DNA of 64,000 bases. Origin: Bin25 sp965221765. Lineage in GTDB: Bacteria; Bacteroidota; Bacteroidia; Flavobacteriales; Flavobacteriaceae. This document shows positions 38,162 through 47,839 of this stretch, piece by piece. The notes beneath the pieces were generated by a model that saw only the letters and a list, made by a program, of their open reading frames with translations, was not told where the DNA came from and did not search any database. The first letter of the stretch is position 1; each line of letters begins with the position of its first letter. The stretch spans positions 2,046,001-2,110,000 of the forward strand of contig OZ244911.1 in NCBI GenBank assembly GCA_965221765.1. Reading direction: 5' to 3'. A program made the position numbers and the translations under genes.

Positions 38162-41023
38162 TTGTTAGCATTTTTTTTTAAATATTCGATTTCGATAATT
38201 CTTTTTTCTTCCCTATTGGATTGTTTTACTTGTAGATCACAATCTCAAAGAACTCAATACGCTATTGATGCTCAGTTATCAACAACCAATTATACAGTTG
38301 CTATTCAACAAAACATCACGTTTATCAATCCAACCAATGATCAAACCGATATATTTTATTTTTTGGATTGGAATAATGCCTATGCCAATAGTCAAACACC
38401 TCTTTCAAATCATTTAGCTGAAGATTTTAATCGGCGATTTTATTTATCAAGGAATCATGCCAAAGGAAACACCCAAATCCAAACCATTACGTTTAAAGGT
38501 CAACCTATAGAATATCAACGACTCAGTGAACAACCTGATATTATTAAAATCATCACTCCCCACTTAATAAAACCAAAGCAATCTGTCGAACTAACATTGC
38601 GCTATACGATTAAAATACCTAGTAATAAGTTTACGGGGATAGGGGTTAAAAATGGAGAAAAGATTATTTTAAGAAATTGGTATATCCGCTTGGCTCCATT
38701 TATTGATAATCAATGGTTGCTCCACAGCGAATTAGGACTAGGAGACAACAGTCATTTACCATCAGATTATCAAGTCGATTGGGTTTTCCCTAGTGAATTG
38801 CACTTTTTTAGTAATTTAATAAATCAACATCCAACTTCTAAATTAGATCATCATAGAGTTTCATTTTCGGGTAACAATTTAACACGTGCAGATTTTGTAT
38901 TTAGTTATCAAAACTATTTCGAACAAATTGAATTATACAATGGCAGAACGATAGAAACGGATATTATTCCTTCAGCTTTAAGTCTTGACCAATTTTATCG
39001 ATCTGTCAATAAGATTGATGATTTTATCATTAGCAAAACCGCTCTACATTCCCATCCAAAACAAATGGTATTGGCCTTGGATTACAATAAGAATCCTTTT
39101 ATAGGACTAAACTTATTGCCCAAGTGGCTTGATTTATATCCCGATGGATTTCGATTTGAATTAGAATATCTAATAGCTAGTTTAAGAGGGTATTTGCATA
39201 ATTTACCTATTGATAAAAGAAAAAATCATTGGATTATCAATGGACTTCAAACCTATTTTATGATGCAATATGTCGAAGAGTTTTATCCTGATTTAAAATT
39301 TTTAGGTAATATCTCAAATCTTAAATTATTACAGACTTATCAATGGAGTAACTTAAAGTTTAATGAAAGTTATTTGTTTTTTATTCAAGCCGCTGAGGCT
39401 TCACAAGATTTTCAACCTGATGGTTTCTCCAAAGAAAAATTAACTCGTTATAATCATCAAACTATCTCTCCATATCGCGTGGGTACTGGTTTAGTTTATC
39501 TCGAAAATTATTTTAATGACAATATTCCGGAAGTTGATTTTGAACAAGTCATAAAGGACTATAGTTTTTCAATGTTTCATGAATTTACCAACGATAAAAC
39601 GAATGATTTTTCATTTTTTTTTCAAAAAAGCACAATCGTGGATTTATCTTGGTTTTTTGATGCCTATCTCAATGACATTGAAAATATAGATGTTTCGATT
39701 AAATCATTTCAAAAAAAAGAGCATCTCTATCAAATTGAATTAGATGAGAAAAATGGAAAATCTTTGCCTGTTGAAGTTGTTTTTTATGATGAAAACCGAG
39801 AAAAAATTGACTCAAGATGGATTAATCTCAAAAAGGAAGAAACCACTCGATTTAATTGGCCGATCAATCAAAGCACCTACGTGGTTGTCAATCCTGAATT
39901 AACTTTAGCCGATAGTAACCGTAGGAATAATTGGCATATTATAAGTCATTATACTGATGTCAAACCATTCAAACTGCAATTTGGTTTTGATATTGATAAT
40001 CCAACTAGAACTCAATTATTTTACTACCCTTGGACTGAATATAATACCTATGACGGCATTACAATCGGAGCTCGATTATTCAACATTCAAGAAAAAAAAC
40101 AAACTTTCCAATTTGATTTCGAACCATTTTATTCTCTAAAAGAAGATACTTTTGTTGGAGATGCTAAATTCTCGATTAATCTATACAAGGACAATCTAAG
40201 TAAATACCGAGAACAATATTCTTTTAATTTCAATACGTTTCATTATGATGCTAGTTTAAGGTATTCTTTGTTTAGACCATCTATTCGTTGGTATTTTAGA
40301 CCCTCCGATTTAAGGTCTAGAAAAAAACATTTGGCAGAAATTTCTCTCTATTCTGTTCGTTTTGATCAAAGAGAAGTATCTAGTGGATTACCTAATTACG
40401 ATGTGATATTGCTTCGTCATCTTTTTTCAAATAAAGAAGCCATCAATTACTTCACATTTGATACTAGCTTGGAATTATCTGGTGATTTTTCGAAACTTTC
40501 ATGGATTATTGATTATCGCAGACTTCGACATAATGGAAGCCAAATTGGAGCTCGCCTTTTTATCGGTAAGTTTTTGAGTAACCCTTTAAAAGATAACTAT
40601 TTTCATTATCGAATTAGCAAACCCAAAGATTATTTATTTCGATATCGAGTTTTTGGAAGAAGTGATACCACTGGAATATTCAGTCAACAGTTTATCAATT
40701 TAGATGGTGCGTTTAAAACTGATTTTACTAGTGGAATTTCAGATAACTTTATGGCAGCTACCAATCTTTATTTTGGTGTTTGGAAATTCATCGAACTCTA
40801 TGGAGATTTTGCCTTGTTGAAATCCAAAGAATTATCCGCAAAAATATTTTGGGGTGGTGGTATTCGATTGAATATTGTCCCCGATTACTTTGAGTTCTTT
40901 TTTCCACTCGTGGCAAAAAACCAAAGTCCAATCAACGATCATGGTTATTTTCGAAATATCCGATTTACTTTCTATATTCATCCCAATGTCTTTCGAGAAC
41001 TCTTTTCGAAACGGTGGGAATGA
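38162..41023 (+). CDS. M1-peptidase-like protein with a probable C-terminal beta-barrel
   Basis: A 953-residue exported protein; the TTG start gives a hydrophobic leader (KYSISIILFSSLLDCF). Residues ~30-200 resemble the N-terminal fold of M1 aminopeptidases (ITFINPTNDQTDIFYFLDW), and GLQTYFMMQYVEEFYPDLK resembles the downstream glutamate region. No HExxH zinc motif is found in the expected place, so peptidase activity is doubtful. The last ~300 residues alternate strands rich in aromatic residues and end in NVFRELFSKRWE, consistent with an outer-membrane barrel. Similar large proteins of unknown function occur in Bacteroidota. Monocistronic or the tail of uvrA-LOG. Confidence 0.72.
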   Translation: MLAFFFKYSISIILFSSLLDCFTCRSQSQRTQYAIDAQLSTTNYTVAIQQNITFINPTNDQTDIFYFLDWNNAYANSQTPLSNHLAEDFNRRFYLSRNHAKGNTQIQTITFKGQPIEYQRLSEQPDIIKIITPHLIKPKQSVELTLRYTIKIPSNKFTGIGVKNGEKIILRNWYIRLAPFIDNQWLLHSELGLGDNSHLPSDYQVDWVFPSELHFFSNLINQHPTSKLDHHRVSFSGNNLTRADFVFSYQNYFEQIELYNGRTIETDIIPSALSLDQFYRSVNKIDDFIISKTALHSHPKQMVLALDYNKNPFIGLNLLPKWLDLYPDGFRFELEYLIASLRGYLHNLPIDKRKNHWIINGLQTYFMMQYVEEFYPDLKFLGNISNLKLLQTYQWSNLKFNESYLFFIQAAEASQDFQPDGFSKEKLTRYNHQTISPYRVGTGLVYLENYFNDNIPEVDFEQVIKDYSFSMFHEFTNDKTNDFSFFFQKSTIVDLSWFFDAYLNDIENIDVSIKSFQKKEHLYQIELDEKNGKSLPVEVVFYDENREKIDSRWINLKKEETTRFNWPINQSTYVVVNPELTLADSNRRNNWHIISHYTDVKPFKLQFGFDIDNPTRTQLFYYPWTEYNTYDGITIGARLFNIQEKKQTFQFDFEPFYSLKEDTFVGDAKFSINLYKDNLSKYREQYSFNFNTFHYDASLRYSLFRPSIRWYFRPSDLRSRKKHLAEISLYSVRFDQREVSSGLPNYDVILLRHLFSNKEAINYFTFDTSLELSGDFSKLSWIIDYRRLRHNGSQIGARLFIGKFLSNPLKDNYFHYRISKPKDYLFRYRVFGRSDTTGIFSQQFINLDGAFKTDFTSGISDNFMAATNLYFGVWKFIELYGDFALLKSKELSAKIFWGGGIRLNIVPDYFEFFFPLVAKNQSPINDHGYFRNIRFTFYIHPNVFRELFSKRWE

Positions 41024-41117
41024 ACAAGGAAATCCATGAAGAAAGATTCTGAAGAGAATGACTCACAACCTTCAAAGGATTTCCATAAACCAGTTTTATT
41101 CTATAAGTGAATTCACT

Positions 41118-41125
41118 TAACTTTG
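41118..41125 (+). promoter_or_regulatory. Minus-7 box TAACTTTG
   Basis: An exact TAnnTTTG match 28 bases before the ATG at 41154. The expected minus-33 element is not clear. Confidence 0.45.
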
Positions 41126-41153
41126 TGTTGGTTGATGAGTTAAAATCATAATT

Positions 41154-41420
41154 ATGAAATTAGCATCACTAGAAGAACAAAAGCAATTTACAGAACGGGT
41201 CCGAAATTATATTAAACAACATGGTGACCCCTATGATAATCATGATTTTCAGTTTAATGTCGATACCCGAAGACATTGTTTTAATTGGATGAATTTTTTA
41301 GGTATACTGAATCGACTCGAAGTAAGAACAAAGCGAAAAGAACAAATGAGAATGGAAAACTTGTTGGTGATAAAAGATTTTTGGGAAAGAAATAAAACGC
41401 GATATTTTTCTTCCAATTAA
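41154..41420 (+). CDS. Small hypothetical protein
   Basis: An 88-residue charged, soluble protein with no signal peptide or membrane segment. It is rich in Arg/Lys/Glu and aromatic residues (RVRNYIKQHGDPYDNHDFQF and MRMENLLVIKDFWERNK). A promoter-like box lies just upstream, supporting it as a real gene. I do not recognise the family. The following gene is a decayed Fic gene, with which no link is evident. Confidence 0.6.
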   Translation: MKLASLEEQKQFTERVRNYIKQHGDPYDNHDFQFNVDTRRHCFNWMNFLGILNRLEVRTKRKEQMRMENLLVIKDFWERNKTRYFSSN

Positions 41421-41571
41421 TCTAATCATTGCACCAATTTCAGTGCTGTTTTTCTTTGTATTCCATGATGTTCTATATCTCTATTTTTTGGAGTCCATCA
41501 AATATTTCATCATCAAGCCAAAGTTTATTCTATGATTTCGAAAATAAATTTAAAATGTAGCCTAGAAGAAG

Positions 41572-42437
41572 ATGATTATTTTCAATGATACCGATAAAAA
41601 GAAATTCATCCAAAAACTTCAAGCATATAAACAAAATCTGCTTCGATATCCCATGGAAGCCCATCGAATTATTTATTCTTTAATTGAAAACAGCACTCGA
41701 ATAGAAGGTAGCACTTTAACACGAATACAAGTAGAAAATATGTTAAAGTATGCTATTGAACCTGAAAAAATGAACAAGAAAAAGAAATCGTAAGGGATTA
41801 TTGCAATGGGCTATTGTATGTTATGAAACAATATCAAAATAAAACATCACTATCAATAGAACGTTTGGAAAGATTAAATCATATAGTGATGAGAAATAAT
41901 GGTCAAATAAAAGAACTAGGAGATGGGCAAGTATTTGATACTACAAGAGGGAAAATAAGAAATGAAGATGTTGTTTGGGGAAATGCTTTTAGTTTTATAT
42001 CACATACCGAAGTTAGAAACCATTTAAAACCCATTTTGAACCATTTAAACAAAGAAATACAAAAGCCAAAAGATATTTTAGAAGCCTATAAATTATCCTT
42101 TTGGTTACATTATGAAATATTAAGAATACATCCTTTTTTGGATGGAAATAGCTGTAATAGTCGGTTATGAATGAACTATGTGCAAGGTTGGTATGATATT
42201 TCTCTGACAACTGTATTGTATCAGAGCTCAGAAACTTATAAAGAGGTATTGATTGATGCTTGGGAAGAAAATAATTCAGATTATTTTGTCCATTACATGT
42301 TTCATCATACGATTAAATTTTTTAAGCATATTGAAAATGAGTTTCATCTTGGAAAAAACCATCAACGAAAAAAGATTGATTTATTAGTTCCCACCGTATC
42401 AAAAAAATCAAACTCTAATACAAAAAGAGAGCACTAA
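41572..42437 (+). pseudogene. Fic/DOC-family protein, decayed in several places
   Basis: Three fragments of one Fic protein. The N-terminal part (41572-41793) has ENSTRIEGSTLTRIQVENML; a frameshift near 41775-41795 moves the frame to the central part (41814-42170); a TGA at 42168-42170 then separates the C-terminal part (42171-42437) in the same frame. The Fic motif HPFxDGNGRxxR reads HPFLDGNSCNSR, so Gly and Arg are replaced by Ser and Cys. The next residues run L, stop, MNYVQGWYD, as expected for the family. Fic enzymes AMPylate proteins. Clearly inactive. Confidence 0.85.
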
Positions 42438-42884
42438 AAAAATTCGAATAAAAAAAGAAAACTAACGTTTGGTGCTTTTAGTGCTCCCTTCGGATTCTAA
42501 CGTATCTTTAACCTTCTTAGAGTATCGTTGTTTTGATAAAGTCTCCTATATCAAATGAGTACCATTCATATTGCATTTTTTCGCTTTGTCGTTTATTACT
42601 TTATGTTTGGTTAGGTTATTGAAATTACCTCATTGGTCAATTCTATTAAAACAAATAACTTCATCCATGATTCAATCAAACTGCCAAAAACTTTTTAAAA
42701 TATTACACTAGATTGATGAACTTGGTTTTTAGCATCTAATCTATCACTAAAACGGTCTTTTTTGCTACCAAAATAAAAGTTATTAAGACTTGTTGATAAG
42801 ACGGACGGTATTATTCCAAAAATCCAATTCTAATGATAGGCTTTGGCTCATTTTATGTAATTTTGGAAGCCTTTACTTTCCTGA
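42438..42884. other. Intergenic stretch before the E1 gene
   Basis: About 450 bases with no recognisable gene. A promoter-like TAATTTTG box (42858-42865) lies 19 bases before the GTG start. Parts resemble decayed coding sequence of the Fic gene's 3' flank, but nothing can be assigned. Confidence 0.45.
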
Positions 42885-45302
42885 GTGGATTCTTCTGAAC
42901 TGATTGATGTCGTTCCCAAAAATATTTCATCCCAGGTCGCTTTAAAAGATTTTAAATTAATCACGCTCAGTCGTGCTTTGAGTGTACTTGGAAGAAAAGA
43001 AGTTCTTCTAGGAAAAGCCAAATTCGGAATTTTTGGTGATGGAAAAGAATTAGTTCAAGCCGTGATGCATCGCTATTTCAGAAATGGAGACTGCCGTTCT
43101 GGTTATTATCGCGACCAAACCCTCATGCTAGCTCAGGGGTTAATCGATGAAGAACAGTTTTTTTCAGCGCTTTATGCAGACTTAGACATCCAACGAGAAC
43201 CCATGTCCGGGGGTAGACAAATGAATTCCCATTACTTCAGTCCAAATTTGGGACCAAACAAGGAGTGGATTTCACAACTGAATCAAAAAAATCATTTCGC
43301 AGATGTATCTTCTACTTCGACTCAAATGCCACGAATTGTTGGACTGGCGCAGGCCTCAATCTATTATCGCCACTACAAGACTAAAAACCAAAAACTTTTT
43401 TCTAACAATGGAAACGAAGTTATTTGGGGGACCATCGGTAATGCTAGCACATCTGAAGGCCTTTTCTTTGAATCTTTCAATGCTTTAGGCGTTCAACAAG
43501 GACCAGTCATTATCAATGTATGGGATGATGATTATGGGATTTCAGTTGAAAAATCACTTCACACTACCAAAGAAAGCATATCTGAAGCTTTAGCTGGATT
43601 CCAAAGAAGCCCAACACAAAAAGGATTCGAAATTTTGACCGTTAAGGGATGGGATTATCAAGCATTAATAGAAACCTATGCCTATGCTGAAGAATTAGCT
43701 CGTAAAGAACATATCCCAATTCTGATTCATGTCACAGAGCTCACTCAACCTTCAGGACATTCCACATCAGGGTCCCATGAAAGATATAAAAGTACTAAGC
43801 GTCTCGAGTGGGAAAAAGAATTCGATTGTAATGTTCAAATGAAAAAATGGTTATTAGAAAATGAATTGGCAAGCATTGAAGAATTAGAAGATATTGAAAA
43901 CCAAATGGCCATTCGTGCCAAATCAGCTAAAAATAAAGCTTGGACAGCTTATCAATCACCTATTAAAAAAGAAAAAACCGTATTGCTTGATTTTTTAAAT
44001 GAATTTATTTCTGAAACCTATAATGATACCTCGATTCAAGTTATTCGTAATAATCTTTCAAAAGTTGAAAATCCTACCTATAAGAATATATTTCATGCAG
44101 CTAGGCAAACTATTACGCGGTTACATTCTTTTCCAGATATTGATTCAGAAGATTTCAATATATGGTTTGAAGAATTAAATACAGACATTAGAGAACGAAT
44201 TTCTTCTAATTTATATGCTCAGTCCATAGACGATATAAAAAATTTAAATCAAACCCCTCCAAAGTATGGAGACTCCCCTGCTATTGTTGATGGTCGAATC
44301 ATCATTCGTGATAATTTTGATTCTTTATTATCTAAGCACGATAACCTATTGATATTTGGTGAAGATGTAGGAAAACTTGGAGATGTGAACCAGGGGGTTG
44401 AAGGACTACAAAAAAAATATGGTGAACATCGTGTTTTTGATACTTCGATACGAGAAGCTTCGATCATAGGACAAGGTTTAGGACTAGCCCATCGGGGATT
44501 TCGCCCGATTGCAGAGATTCAATATTTGGATTACCTGCCTTTTGCATTGAGTGTTTTAATGGATGATTTGGCTTGTTTATTTTATCGTACTCGAGGAAGA
44601 CAAATCGCGCCATTAATCATTCGAACAAGAGGTCATCGTTTAGAAGGTATTTGGCATTCGGGATCTCAAATGGGGGGCATCGTTCATCTATTGAGGGGGA
44701 TTTACATTTTGGTCCCTCGTAATATGACCCAAGCTGCAGGTTTTTATAATCTCCTTTTAAAGACCAAACAACCAGCACTTGTGATTGAGCCACTAAATTG
44801 CTATCGAATAAAAGAAAAATTGCCTTATAATCTCGGAGAGTTCACTACTTCATTCGGAAAAGTAGAAACCTTGATTATTGGACAGGATGTTACGATTGTT
44901 TCATATGGATCTACCTTAAAAATTATCAGTGAAGCTGAAAAACAATTAAGGGTATTGGGGATAGAAGTTGAACTGATTGATATTCAAAGTTTAATCCCTT
45001 TTGATATCGATGGAGACATTAAAAACAGTCTTTCAAAAACAAACCGATTGGTTATTATTGACGAAGATGTCCCTGGTGGTGCAACCGCCTATATTTTACA
45101 GCAGTTAATCGATAAACAAAATATTTTTCCACTTTTAGATGCTGCTCCTATTTTGTTATCGGCAAAAGCTCACAGACCAGCTTATGGAAGTGATGGGGAT
45201 TATTTTTCTAAACCATCATCAGATGATGTGGTTGAAGTTGTTTATAGATTAATGCATGAATCGAACCCTAGAAAATTTCCTAGCAATTCAAAATTCTACT
45301 AA
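42885..45302 (+). CDS. 2-oxoacid (probably branched-chain) dehydrogenase E1, fused alpha and beta subunits
   Basis: An 805-residue fusion. Residues ~1-370 are an E1-alpha: MLAQGLIDEEQFFSALYAD, SGGRQMNSHYFSPNLGPN and the thiamine-diphosphate region IGNASTSEGLFFESFNALGV followed by NVWDDDYGISVEKS. Residues ~450-805 are an E1-beta: FGEDVGKLGDVNQG, IREASIIGQGLGLAHRGFRP, IRTRGHRLEGIWHSG and VIIDEDVPGGATAYILQ. Such fusions in Bacteroidota decarboxylate branched-chain 2-oxo acids with E2 and E3, which are not nearby. The start is GTG. The 3' end overlaps holA's end on the other strand by 23 bases. Confidence 0.9.
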   Translation: MDSSELIDVVPKNISSQVALKDFKLITLSRALSVLGRKEVLLGKAKFGIFGDGKELVQAVMHRYFRNGDCRSGYYRDQTLMLAQGLIDEEQFFSALYADLDIQREPMSGGRQMNSHYFSPNLGPNKEWISQLNQKNHFADVSSTSTQMPRIVGLAQASIYYRHYKTKNQKLFSNNGNEVIWGTIGNASTSEGLFFESFNALGVQQGPVIINVWDDDYGISVEKSLHTTKESISEALAGFQRSPTQKGFEILTVKGWDYQALIETYAYAEELARKEHIPILIHVTELTQPSGHSTSGSHERYKSTKRLEWEKEFDCNVQMKKWLLENELASIEELEDIENQMAIRAKSAKNKAWTAYQSPIKKEKTVLLDFLNEFISETYNDTSIQVIRNNLSKVENPTYKNIFHAARQTITRLHSFPDIDSEDFNIWFEELNTDIRERISSNLYAQSIDDIKNLNQTPPKYGDSPAIVDGRIIIRDNFDSLLSKHDNLLIFGEDVGKLGDVNQGVEGLQKKYGEHRVFDTSIREASIIGQGLGLAHRGFRPIAEIQYLDYLPFALSVLMDDLACLFYRTRGRQIAPLIIRTRGHRLEGIWHSGSQMGGIVHLLRGIYILVPRNMTQAAGFYNLLLKTKQPALVIEPLNCYRIKEKLPYNLGEFTTSFGKVETLIIGQDVTIVSYGSTLKIISEAEKQLRVLGIEVELIDIQSLIPFDIDGDIKNSLSKTNRLVIIDEDVPGGATAYILQQLIDKQNIFPLLDAAPILLSAKAHRPAYGSDGDYFSKPSSDDVVEVVYRLMHESNPRKFPSNSKFY

Positions 45303-46323
45303 TCAGTTCACTAAGCTCATAATAATCATTTGATTTATTGGCTTTAATTCCTTTTACTCTTAAATCCGTATTAAAAATTTCATTCAATACGGTTTTTGTT
45401 TGATTCAGATCAAACTTTGTGGATGTCTCTAGGTACTCATTTAAAAAATAAGGATGAATATTTAACATTTGAGATGCTTTAGATTTTTCGGATAAACAGT
45501 GTAGTGATAAGATTTTAGTGAAATATGCATGGAGAACACTTAGAGTAACAACCATCGGATTCATCGAAGGGTTGTTGCTCAGATGTTTTGCAATTAAATA
45601 GGCTTTTTTCGCATCTCTTTTTCCAATGGCTTGTTGTAATTCAAAGACATTAAAATCTTTAGAGATACCAATATAATTATCGATGATTTCGGAAGTGACG
45701 GCTTGATTTCCAACAACTAATTTTAATTTATCTAACACCGATTGGATTTTATGGAGCGAATTCCCATTATATTCCCTAAGCAATTTGATCTGATGTAAAT
45801 CAATCTTTAGCTCCATGGATTTGGCTTTGAGATTGGTCCATGATTCCACTTCAGCATCATAGAGTGGTTTAAATTCTATCACCACCCCACTTTTGGCGAT
45901 TAGCTTATAGATTTTTTTTCGTTTATCAAACTCTTTACCTTCATAACTATAAATTAAAACGGTAGATTGAGAAGGTTTTTCAGCATATGGAGTCAAGTCA
46001 TCAGTATTCTTCTTTATATTTTGAGCTCTTTTGACCAAGACCAATCGATATTTACCAAACATAGGGTACATTTTGGCTGAAGCGATGATTTGTTCAATAG
46101 TCGCTTGATTGCCATCGAAGCTGATCACATCAAATTCAGAACCATTGACCTTCAAAATTTGTTTTTGGATCAGTTGAATTAATTCTTTTATAAAATATGT
46201 TTCTTGACCTGAAAACAAATAAATTGGAGCAAACTTATGATTGGATATATCTTGTTTAAGTTGGTTATATTTTTGAAATCGATTAAAATTTAGCATTGAT
46301 TTAATAAATTGTTTCCAAAGCAA
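45280..46323 (-). CDS. holA: DNA polymerase III delta subunit
   Basis: A 347-residue clamp-loader subunit. It opens with a domain containing FAPIYLFSGQETYFIKELIQ, followed by VISFDGNQATIEQIIASAKM and YRLVLVKRAQNIKK, typical of HolA, then a helical domain with EIIDNYIGISKDFNVFELQQ and IGKRDAKKAYLIAKHL. It opens the beta clamp during loading. HolA is poorly conserved, but the order of segments fits. It diverges from the HsdR_N-like gene, with 16 bases between the starts. Confidence 0.9.
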   Translation of the reverse strand: MLWKQFIKSMLNFNRFQKYNQLKQDISNHKFAPIYLFSGQETYFIKELIQLIQKQILKVNGSEFDVISFDGNQATIEQIIASAKMYPMFGKYRLVLVKRAQNIKKNTDDLTPYAEKPSQSTVLIYSYEGKEFDKRKKIYKLIAKSGVVIEFKPLYDAEVESWTNLKAKSMELKIDLHQIKLLREYNGNSLHKIQSVLDKLKLVVGNQAVTSEIIDNYIGISKDFNVFELQQAIGKRDAKKAYLIAKHLSNNPSMNPMVVTLSVLHAYFTKILSLHCLSEKSKASQMLNIHPYFLNEYLETSTKFDLNQTKTVLNEIFNTDLRVKGIKANKSNDYYELSELISRILNC

Positions 46324-46339
46324 TCAAACTGGCGATATA

Positions 46340-46780
46340 ATGTATGAAATAAAAACTAAAAATATTGGTAATAGAACATACCTCTTTGATAAAGTTCGAA
46401 AAAAATGGTTGAATGATAGGCCTGAAGAACGAGTTCGAATACAAACTGTTGACTATTTGATTTCGGAAGTGAAGGTACCAATAGGATGGATTTTAATTGA
46501 ACATCAAATTAAATTATATAATACCATAAAACGGGTAGATATCTTGGTTAAAAATAAAAATCAAACAAATTTTTTGATGGTCGAATGTAAATCTCCATCG
46601 GTAAAGATTACGCGGGAAACAATTAACGAAATAAATATACCGAGGATTGGAATATATGCTAGTGATATAGAAAAATGTGATTATTATATGGTGACCAATG
46701 GAAAAAATCAATTATTTTATATATATGACCCTCAAAATGCAAATCATCGCTTTATAGAACAATTGCCCCTATACCAATAA
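46340..46780 (+). CDS. Small HsdR N-terminal-domain protein
   Basis: A 146-residue protein consisting of the nuclease-like N-terminal domain of type I restriction R subunits (EERVRIQTVDYLISE, KRVDILVKN and FLMVECKSPSVKITRETINE; the D-x17-ExK pattern is present). It has no helicase or other subunit nearby. This small form is a recurrent neighbour of holA and a family-2 glycosyltransferase in Bacteroidota, so it is probably a housekeeping protein, not a restriction enzyme. Four bases before the glycosyltransferase ATG. Confidence 0.88.
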   Translation: MYEIKTKNIGNRTYLFDKVRKKWLNDRPEERVRIQTVDYLISEVKVPIGWILIEHQIKLYNTIKRVDILVKNKNQTNFLMVECKSPSVKITRETINEINIPRIGIYASDIEKCDYYMVTNGKNQLFYIYDPQNANHRFIEQLPLYQ

Positions 46781-46783
46781 CAT

Positions 46784-47773
46784 ATGAATCAAATAGCCAT
46801 TGCTATATTAAATTATAATGGGTTGGATTTATTAAAACAATTTTTACCTCAAGTTATCTCCAATAGTCCAAAGGGCAAAGTTTATGTCATCGATAATGGA
46901 TCTAATGATGATTCGATTTATTGGATTAAAACCTATTATCAATCGGTTCAAATTATTTCACTTCATACAAACTTTGGTTATGCTCGTGGGTATAATCAAG
47001 GTGTTCAACAAATCAAAGAACCCTTGATATGTTTTTTAAACAATGATGTCCAAGTGCCAATAAATTGGCTTGAACCAATTCTTATAGCATTTGATTCTAA
47101 CCCCCAAATATCGATAGCTCAGCCATTGATTTTAAACTATGAAAACCCAAAATACTTCGAATATGCGGGTGCTGGAGGAGGATATTTAGATTTTTTTGGA
47201 TTGCCCTATTGTCGAGGAAGAATTTTTAATCGTTTAAAAAAGCCAACATCCATCGACAAAGTTACTCGATCTGTTTTTTGGGCATCAGGAGCCTGTTTTT
47301 TTTTAAGAAAAGAAGTGTTTATTGCCGTGGGGGGTTTTGATGAAGATTTTTTTTGTTATCAAGAAGAAATTGATTTTTGCTGGAGAGCCAAACGGCATGG
47401 GTATGATATCTCTACAATTGGGCAAAGTGAGGTTTACCACCTTGGAAATGGTTCTGCAATAAGATCAGCAAGAAAAGTATTCTATAACCATCGGAATTCA
47501 TTGATGATGCTTTTTAAAAATACCTCACTGAGTTATCTCCTTATTATATTACCTAGTCGCTTGATGATGGATTTCTTTGTAGGTATTTTTTACTTATGCC
47601 AATTCAAATTATCACGGTTAAAAGCGATTATGAATTCTCATTGGTTTTTTTTTAGAAACTTTTCGATTATTTTAAAAAAGCGAAAAAAACTAAAAAAACA
47701 TCCTTATATCAAACACTTTAATGAACTAAGCATTTTACTTGTATACCTTAAAGAAAAATTAAACCGCCAGTGA
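46784..47773 (+). CDS. Family 2 glycosyltransferase
   Basis: A 329-residue enzyme with a GT-A fold: AIAILNYNGLDLLKQFLPQ, VIDNGSNDDSIYWIKTYY, and the NNDVQVPINWLEP metal-binding D-x-D equivalent (NDV), then a substrate loop YQEEIDFCWRAKRHGYDIS with the catalytic acidic residues. The tail has hydrophobic and basic residues, suggesting peripheral membrane binding. It resembles rhamnosyltransferase-like enzymes of envelope glycan synthesis. It is coupled to the HsdR_N-like gene. Confidence 0.9.
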   Translation: MNQIAIAILNYNGLDLLKQFLPQVISNSPKGKVYVIDNGSNDDSIYWIKTYYQSVQIISLHTNFGYARGYNQGVQQIKEPLICFLNNDVQVPINWLEPILIAFDSNPQISIAQPLILNYENPKYFEYAGAGGGYLDFFGLPYCRGRIFNRLKKPTSIDKVTRSVFWASGACFFLRKEVFIAVGGFDEDFFCYQEEIDFCWRAKRHGYDISTIGQSEVYHLGNGSAIRSARKVFYNHRNSLMMLFKNTSLSYLLIILPSRLMMDFFVGIFYLCQFKLSRLKAIMNSHWFFFRNFSIILKKRKKLKKHPYIKHFNELSILLVYLKEKLNRQ

Positions 47774-47795
47774 TTTACTTGAAAAAATAAAGTTT

Positions 47796-47803
47796 TAACT
47801 TTG
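47796..47803 (+). promoter_or_regulatory. Minus-7 box TAACTTTG upstream of the OmpA-like gene
   Basis: An exact TAnnTTTG match 36-48 bases before the candidate start codons. A weak TTTA is at the minus-33 distance. Confidence 0.5.
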
Positions 47804-47839
47804 TGGCATAAAAATTGTTTATAGTATCAATAAGTATTA

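Noticed and set aside
46340..46780. Possible type I restriction system
   Set aside because: Only the N-terminal domain is present and no HsdM or HsdS lies nearby.
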